A stretch of 64,000 bases of DNA from the NCBI RefSeq assembly GCF_947179165.1, contig NC_077248.1:51229232-51293231 (forward strand), in the 5' to 3' direction. The translations under genes were made by a program, and so were the position numbers. This stretch comes from Solanum dulcamara (lineage: Eukaryota > Streptophyta > Magnoliopsida > Solanales > Solanaceae). The notes under the pieces were generated by a model, which was not told the origin of the DNA, ran no database searches, and saw only the letters and a program-made list of their open reading frames with translations. Positions 57,699 through 64,000 of this stretch are shown here, in pieces (positions within the stretch are counted from its first letter, which is position 1; each line of letters starts with the position of its first letter).

Positions 57699-58770
57699 AA
57701 GTAACACCCAAATAATTTCTAAAATAAGAACCGAAAACATTCTTCATATGCGTAAAAGGTCATACCGGGTGATTCTTAATCGTGCATAGGTGTTAAGGTC
57801 AATTATTTAGTATGTGAATAGATTTGGAGAAGAATTAAGGTCATAAGAATCCTCTAGCACAAAGTTGAGTTGAGAACTTTCTTACTGATTGAGTTTCGAT
57901 ATAAAATTTTACTTGGATCAACTTTAAATGATCATATTACCTAGAATATAAAGAGTTGGGTGTACCATAACCCATCAAATTAAATTACTATGAATCCTCT
58001 TTCCAATAACACCAAATTTGCCTCATTTGGAGTTCAGAGTAAAGAGTTATAACGGTTTTACTAGAGGCTATCAAAATAGAGTTTTCAAAGTTAGTAGCTA
58101 TGAACCTGACCTATGGGCCAGAGATGTGGTCTACGGCTCATACTTTGCACTCGTGAAAAAATTCCTGAAAGTAAGATTTTGGGTCCAATTCCTACGAACC
58201 CAACTACGGGTCGTAGAAGCATTTACGGGTCATAGTTTTGGCTCATAGAATTGGGTCTAGAACCTCAGATTTCAGCCAAGTTTCTAGGGTTGGCTCCTAT
58301 GGCCATAGAAGCTTCTAAGGATCATAGATGGCCCTATAGACGAATTTGTCAATATTTTAATGAAGGTTAGTTTGGTCATTTTCACTATTTCTAAGCCTAA
58401 ACCCCAATAATTTTATGCTTACTTAGGATCTTTATTAGTATTATTCCTTCTATTTACACTCATAATCACTCCCAAGTCTTAAAGCAAGATTTAAGAGGAG
58501 AAAATCTAGGGTTTCGAGTGTCTTCTTCAAAGCTTCTTCGAGAACTTCATTTTACCAAGTAGGTAAAGCTACTCAGAGTTTTGGACTAAGTTCATCCTTA
58601 CTACCTACATCTAAATTCAGTCAATAAAAGATTAACCTAGGGTTCTAACTCAAGTTTCTTTGAGTTCTTGAATTGAGATAACATTCGTTCTATTGTATTT
58701 CGAGTATTGTCTTATTATTATTGAATATATGTTCCTCCATTTGGAAATTTTGAATTTTCTTGAGTTATAG
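57699..58770 (+). repeat. LTR-G: 5' part of a gypsy LTR, cut by Gyp-E
   Basis: It begins (AA)GTAACACCCAAATAATTT, which resembles the TGTAACACCC start of plant gypsy LTRs. It has the same general plan as the Gyp-A LTR: a GC-rich palindrome cluster (58100-58340) followed by an AT-rich part with a leader-like ...CTAGGGTTTCGAG segment. It stops where Gyp-E begins at 58771. The identity of the start is inferred. Confidence 0.55.
58100..58345. repeat. CTACGGGTCGTAG-type palindrome cluster in LTR-G
   Basis: AACTACGGGTCGTAG (about 58202), ACGGGTCATAG, and the perfect palindrome CTATGGCCATAG (about 58297), plus looser copies. Confidence 0.65.
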
Positions 58771-60889
58771 TGTCACGACCGGACCTACGTCCTAGTCGTA
58801 CCATGACGATCAAGACTTCGAAGGGCTCCAACCAAGCCTCCTGACATACTGTAAGCATGCATAAGTTAAAGTAAAACAGAACATAGTATAAGAAAGAGTC
58901 TAAACGGGAATCATAAAAAGAGATTGTAAAATTTACTACATAGACTCCATATCATTTCATCCAACGAATGCCTCTACTAAACAAGAAGAGTGGGGGCTAA
59001 GACATGTCCCTATCTCACCCTCTAACATAAAAAGTTTTTGAAAGAAAAGAAGCAACTCATAATAGTCATCGATAGATGATGACTCACCACAATTGATCAG
59101 ATGGAAGCTCAACTAGCCACATGTAGAAATGTAATCCTCGACCCCTACATTATGAAACAATGTAGGCAATAATATGCATTTGTACATTTGAATGTACTAA
59201 ATATTGGGCATGATATACAATATAAGTCATATAATGCACTGATCAATTCACTTATATGATAAAAAGGATAAGTAAAGTCATGAGAAAACCGTAATGATCA
59301 AAGCATTTAAGAGACATAGTTGAAATCATAAAAGGACATAAAAAGAGTATACATATGTGGTATAGAACCATAACCGACAATAAGACAATGCAAGATATAA
59401 CATGGAATCCCCGTTGTCTCCCCATACAATGGAAGAAAGGGAAATCTACTTGCCAATGTAGACTCTACCCCACTAGGTGGGTCATGTACATTTGCTATAG
59501 GTGTATCCACTAGCTAGGACAAAAAGAGCAATCCCACGGTGGCATGTAGTTATGAGATAAGAGACATTATATAAGGACCCCGTAGGTCGAGCCAATTTTA
59601 AATCATCATTCGGTGCTAAGTCAAATCCCACGGGATACATACATAGTGATCATACTTAACATATATTATGAAACTTGTACATAGGTTTAACATGTATAGA
59701 GTACCTCATTTTCATAACATACTTGCAATGTGAGTGTAAGCCTTTCAACATCATTTGATCATTAGGTTCCTTAGTCATCAACATCACAATATCATACATT
59801 CATAACTCAAATCATTAGGTTCCTTGGTCACCAACATAGGGTCCTAAGTCACCTTTTCCATAACTTGCATGAAATTCATAATTTGATCATAATTGAAATC
59901 CGTAATCATAATTCATACTTAAAATTAGGGTAAAACTTGCATGCATATGCAATTTTGATTGAAAACCACGAGAGTTGGATTGAAAACTTGCATGATCATA
60001 CTATTATTATCAACCCTTACACAATTCATGAATATAACATCAATTAGATAGGTAATTTAATCAAATACTATGGAATTCATCATAAGTAAGAAAACTCAAT
60101 ACATAGTCATTGAAATTAGGGCATTTGAATTAAAAATCATGAGAATGAATTGAGAAGAACCTTGGACTCCATGGGTGGAAGTGTCCATGGATGAATCCAC
60201 ACATACCTTGATTAAAATTGAACTTGAAATTGATAAAAGAGACTTGTTTTAGAAGAAATCCTAACCAAAGCTTGATGAAGATAATGAACTCTAGAGGAAC
60301 CTTAGGAGAGAAGTATTAAACTTGTTTGGAAACTAATGAGGGAATGAAAAGGGTTTAGGAGTATTTAGGAAAAATTACATAATGAATCTAGTCCCAAAAG
60401 CGTCCACATACATTGATAAAATATAGGGGAAAGGACCAAACTACCCCTCATTAATCTAACTCGGAAAGGACTATGAGAGGCCCTCTACGAGTTGTAGGCA
60501 GTGAAGAGTTGTAGGAACGACTCATCCTGCAGGCCCTGAAAAACCCTAATTTTGGCCTTCTTTGAAATTTCTCTACGGGTTGTGTCTACGACTTGTCTTT
60601 GAGTTTATGACTTGTAATCTCTACTCATTCTGCAGGCCTGAAAACCTGCCAATTACTGAGCCTCTGAGGTTTTTCTATAAGTCAAAGTTGTGACTCATCT
60701 TAGTGACTACGACTCATCCTGTTGAGTCATCGGGTCACCTCTGAGACTTCACCATTTTAGACACAAAGCTCAGCCTTACGACTCCTTTCTATGACTCTTA
60801 GGAAGGACTACGTATTGTAGATTTGAGGACAATCAACATTTTCTTGAGTTTTCCTTTTGATCCAAATTTTTAACTTTCAGGGTCTTAGA
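58771..60889 (-). repeat. Gyp-E 3' LTR
   Basis: Plus strand TGTCACGACCGG ... AGGGTCTTAGA, and read on the minus strand it starts TCTAAGACCC (TG changed to TC) just after the purine-rich AAGGGGAGATAA. It aligns in reverse complement with the Gyp-A LTRs, including GAGGCTTGGTTGGAGCCCTT near the sense 3' end, so Gyp-E is a related family. About 2.1 kb. Confidence 0.85.
60470..60830. repeat. CTACGAGTTGTAG-type palindrome cluster in Gyp-E LTR
   Basis: CTACGAGTTGTAGG (about 60484), GTCTACGACTTGTC (about 60583), TACGACTCATCCTG and similar copies, near the sense-strand start of the LTR. Confidence 0.65.
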
Positions 60890-61149
60890 TTATCTCCCCT
60901 TGGGGAATTTTTCCCTTGAATGAGATTGACTAGCATAGAAAAGGACATAGAATGAGGACTAGCAACCCAACATGAATACAATCACATATAGAAAAGCATA
61001 GACCATGAAATTTTCAAACTTAATTTAAATCATGAGCATAAAACCAAGTTCATGTACATGCATGCATATGAAAGTCAAATGAAACTGAAACGTAGGAGTT
61101 TAATCGATTTGATCACGAAAAAATTAGTACCTTAGGCTTGAGTGGAAGG

Positions 61150-62420
61150 AAATAGATATGCATAATGGTTTATCATGTCCGCTATCTCTTACCATGTAGC
61201 ACTATTTATTTGTTGATTTTTCAGAACACCTTGATGGATGCAAACTCTTTGTTCCTTAATTTCTTCACTTGCCATTATAAGATTTCTACTGGAACCTCCT
61301 CATAAGTCAAATTCTCTACAAAGTTCACACTTTCCAATGTCATAATAGAGTTTTGATCAGCCACAAACTTCCTCAACATAGACACATGGAATACCGGATG
61401 AACCATAGCTAACTAAAATAACAAGTCTAACTCATATGCTACCTTTCCAACATATATCAAGATTTTATAAGGTCCTACATATATAGGACTCAATTTAAGT
61501 TTCTTACAAAAATGCATCACACCATTCATGGATGAAACCTTCAAATAAACCAATTGTCCACCTAAAATTCAAGCTCTCTTCTTCTAATGTCTAAATAGGA
61601 CTTTTGACGACTTTGAGTCGTCTTCAATCTTTCTCTTATGAGCCTTACATTCTACATTGCATCAACTATCAAACTGGAACCAATCAATTACATCTCACCC
61701 ACTTCAAACCATCCCATCATGGATCTACACCTTTTTCCATACAAGGCTTCAAAATGAGTCATTTGGATACCAGAGTGATAAATATTATTGTAGGCAAACT
61801 CAATTAATGAAAAATGCTCATCCCAACTTCCTTTGAATTCAATAACACACGCCCTCAACATATACTCCAAAGTTGGGATCGTTCTTTCAGCTTTTTCATC
61901 GATTTGAGGATGAAAAATGGTACTTAGCTTAACTTTTGTACCAAGACCTTTTTGAAATAACTTCCAAAAATGTAAAGTAAATTGAGTACCTCGATCCGAT
62001 ATAATCAACAAAAGGACATCATGAAGCTTTACCAATTATCAAATATACAACTTACCATAGTCTTGTGCACCGTAAGAAGTTTTAACCGATATAAAATGTA
62101 TCAACTTAGTTATTTAGTCCACAATAACCCAAATGGAATCATATTACCTTCTGGTATGAGGCAAACCCATCACAAAGTCCATATTCACATCTTCCCACTT
62201 CCAAATTAGAATTTCAATGTCTTGAGCTAAACCTCCTAGTTTTTGATGCTCAACTTTCACTTGTTGACAATTTGAACACTTACGTATGAATTCCGCTATG
62301 TCCTTCTTCATGTAATTCCACTAATACACTTCCCTCAAATCACAGTACATTTTGGTGGATCCTGGATGAATTGCATATCGAGAACTATGGGCCTTATTCC
62401 ATATTAATTCCCTTAGTCCA
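61150..62420 (-). pseudogene. Gyp-E integrase and chromodomain-like tail
   Basis: Minus strand. A Cys-rich zinc-binding remnant lies at about 62260-62330. The catalytic core frame 62035-61688 reads LLLIISDRGTQFTLHFWKLF, FHPQIDEKAERTIPTLEYML and AYNNIYHSGIQMTHFEALYG, keeping the second Asp (SDRG) and the Glu (AERTI). A C-terminal part follows (VHPVFHVSMLRKFVADQNS) and a chromodomain-like tail at about 61330-61200 with stops. The order and tail mark a Del/Tekay-type chromovirus. The 60890-61150 stretch is 3' untranslated, with a polypurine tract next to the LTR. Confidence 0.85.
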
Positions 62421-62542
62421 TCCATATTAGGCACACACAAATGTCCTTAGTAGCAAAGTTCCACATCTCCCCTTTGGGAAAAAGCCTCAATGGATTTTTT
62501 AGCCACCGACTTCTTTAATTCAACCAAAATAGGATCATGGTC

Positions 62543-63130
62543 TTATTTGTCCTTAACATCCATCACAAGAGATGATTCCGAGCCATTATGTACAAGAACA
62601 CCTCTATTACTGGAATCAATCAGACGCACACCTAAACGTGCCAATCTATGAACATCCTTAGCCAATTCCTTCTTTCCTTCCTCCACATATGCAACACTAT
62701 TCATGGATAATCTACTTAGTGCATCGACAACCACATTAGCCTTACCCAGATGGTACAATACACTCATATCATAGTCCTTCAACAATTCAAGCCACCGTTT
62801 TTGCCAAAGGTTCAAGTCCTTTTTCTTAAACACATATTGTAGACACTTGTGATTGGTGAACACATCTACATGTACACCATAAAGATAGTGTCTCCAAATC
62901 TTCAAGAAAAACACAACCGCCGCTAGTTCCAAGTCATGAGTCAGATAATTCTTTTCATGCAATTTAAGTTGCCTAGAAGCATAGGCTATCACCTTACCAT
63001 GTTGCATTAAAACACAACCAAGACCAACACATGAGGCACCAATATACAACAAACCCATCCGAACCTTTGGGCAATGTCAAAATAGAAGCCAATGTATGAT
63101 AATCCTTCAATATTTGAAAACTCTTCTCAT
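62543..63130 (-). pseudogene. Gyp-E RNase H
   Basis: The frame 63058-62543 contains [57 protein letters not shown] and [14 protein letters not shown]. The upstream half ([10 protein letters not shown], frame 63185-62994) is in another frame. A one-base change near 63045 falls exactly at the catalytic YCDAS block, which here reads YIGAS or is shifted. The domain is otherwise well preserved. Confidence 0.85.
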
Positions 63131-63199
63131 ATTTATTCGACAATTGAAATTTTACTTTCTTTTGGGTCAACTTAGTCAAAGACAAAGCAAGAGACGAAA

Positions 63200-63610
63200 A
63201 TCATTCAACAAACCTTCTATAGTATCTGGCCAAGCCTTAAAAACTTCTAATATGTGAAGGAGATAATGGTTTAGGACAATTCATTACCGCTTCTATTTTT
63301 TTGGATCAACCTTAATCCCATCACCGGACACCATATGGCCAAGAAATGCAACTTACCTTAGCCAAAATTCACACTTACTAAACTTGGCAAATAGTTGCTT
63401 ATCTCTTAATGTTTGCAACACAATACTGTAATGACCCATATGATCCTCATCATTCCGATTGTAAATCAAGATGTCATTAATAAACACTAATACAAACATG
63501 TCCAAGTATGTCTTGAAAATATGATTCATCAAATCCATGAATATAGCGGGAGCATTAGTCAATCCAAATAAAATAACTACAGGGACCAACTCAAGAGTAA
63601 GAGTTTCAGA
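63200..63610 (-). pseudogene. Gyp-E reverse transcriptase, internally deleted
   Basis: The frame 63589-63353 reads [19 protein letters not shown], then the polymerase box FINDILIYN (about 63478), then [20 protein letters not shown]. The box normally reads FIDD, so the first catalytic Asp is Asn. The fingers and first palm motifs are missing: the pre-RT linker [11 protein letters not shown] joins directly to ILFGLTNAP, an apparently in-frame deletion of well over a hundred residues. The remainder of RT is readable with stops down to about 63200. Confidence 0.85.
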
Positions 63611-64000
63611 ATCAACATCTCTAATTCACACTATATGATAAATACACCTTTTGGAAATCATTTTCTGAGCTTTAAGACATGAGATGAATCGACCTTTAAC
63701 AACCGAACCATTACCCTTCCATTCAAGAATAAGCTTATTAGGAAATTGAAGAGGCATGTAACCAATCCATACCAAGAATAATGTCAAAATTGGTCATGTC
63801 TAGCTCAACAAAATCATAGAGATAACTTTATGCAAAACTGACAATGGACAATTTCTATAAACTCTCTTAGCTGACACCAAATCACCAACAAGAGTATAAA
63901 ACGAAAATTGTTCTAATAACACTTTAGAGAACACATTAAATCTCATAGACATATAAGGAGTAACAAAAGACAAGTTGACACCCAGATCAAGAAAAACATA
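63611..64000 (-). pseudogene. Gyp-E protease remnant (runs off window)
   Basis: The minus strand from the window end reads MFFLDLGVNLSFVTPYMSMR, a counterpart of the FDPGATLSFVTPY retropepsin active-site region with the DxG altered to D-L-G. It continues with VYRNCPLSVLHK, then after stops PNKLILEWKGNG and GRFISCLKAQKMIS, which lead into RT. It contains at least two stops. The upstream gag lies beyond the window. Confidence 0.75.

Overview
The window is plant nuclear DNA, most likely from a solanaceous dicot. It is AT-rich, all coding traces are transposon-derived, the proteins resemble plant chromovirus, Tat-lineage, MULE and L1 families, and the SINE resembles the Au/SolS type. The species cannot be fixed by eye. 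I found no intact host gene, tRNA gene or functional rRNA gene.

Left part (1-21.2 kb). A Ty3/gypsy chromovirus family (Gyp-A) leaves an integrase tail, an LTR, a second truncated integrase tail and a second LTR in tandem (1-6040). A second chromovirus (Gyp-B) follows, with a 5' LTR at 6377-9209 and a decayed gag-pol up to 13.5 kb. Its 3' LTR is split by a 7.2-kb minus-strand, non-coding LTR element (LTR-C, 13641-20813; 5-bp duplication ATTAG). LTR-C contains a partial 5S rRNA sequence. The Gyp-B 3' LTR resumes at 20819 and ends near 21212.

Middle (21.2-33.9 kb). AT-rich spacer with a Stowaway-type MITE leads into a roughly 9.5-kb Mutator-like element (about 23.67-33.16 kb). This MULE carries two convergent decayed genes: a plus-strand DUF1985 plus Ulp1 (C48) protease gene with four tandemly duplicated 111-nt exons, and a minus-strand MURA transposase. 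Its introns and spacers are saturated with TGTATCA/TGATACA, a motif I saw almost nowhere else in the window.

Right part (33.9-57.1 kb). This is a nest of insertions. A hAT-like non-autonomous element (33906-57102, 8-bp duplication ACAATACA) was split by a 22.3-kb minus-strand Tat-lineage gypsy element (Gyp-D, 34060-56364, duplication TAAAC). Gyp-D encodes gag, protease, RT, a degenerate RNase H, an extra archaeal-type RNase H and integrase. It also carries an antisense plant-mobile-domain gene and tandem repeats next to the 3' LTR. An L1-type LINE (about 39.47-48.45 kb) lies inside Gyp-D, and the LINE was itself hit by a SINE (19-bp duplication) and by a gypsy LTR now present as a solo LTR (duplication AGGTG).

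Right edge (57.1-64 kb). A SINE 3' fragment, short degenerate tandem repeats and an LTR fragment (LTR-G) precede a minus-strand chromovirus, Gyp-E. Its 3' LTR is 58771-60889 and its decayed integrase, RNase H, RT and protease run off the window.

The strongest leads are the motif-saturated MULE with a DUF1985 gene, the antisense PMD gene in Gyp-D, family-specific palindrome clusters at equivalent places in six LTR families, and the 5S-derived pol III promoter beside a truncated LTR.
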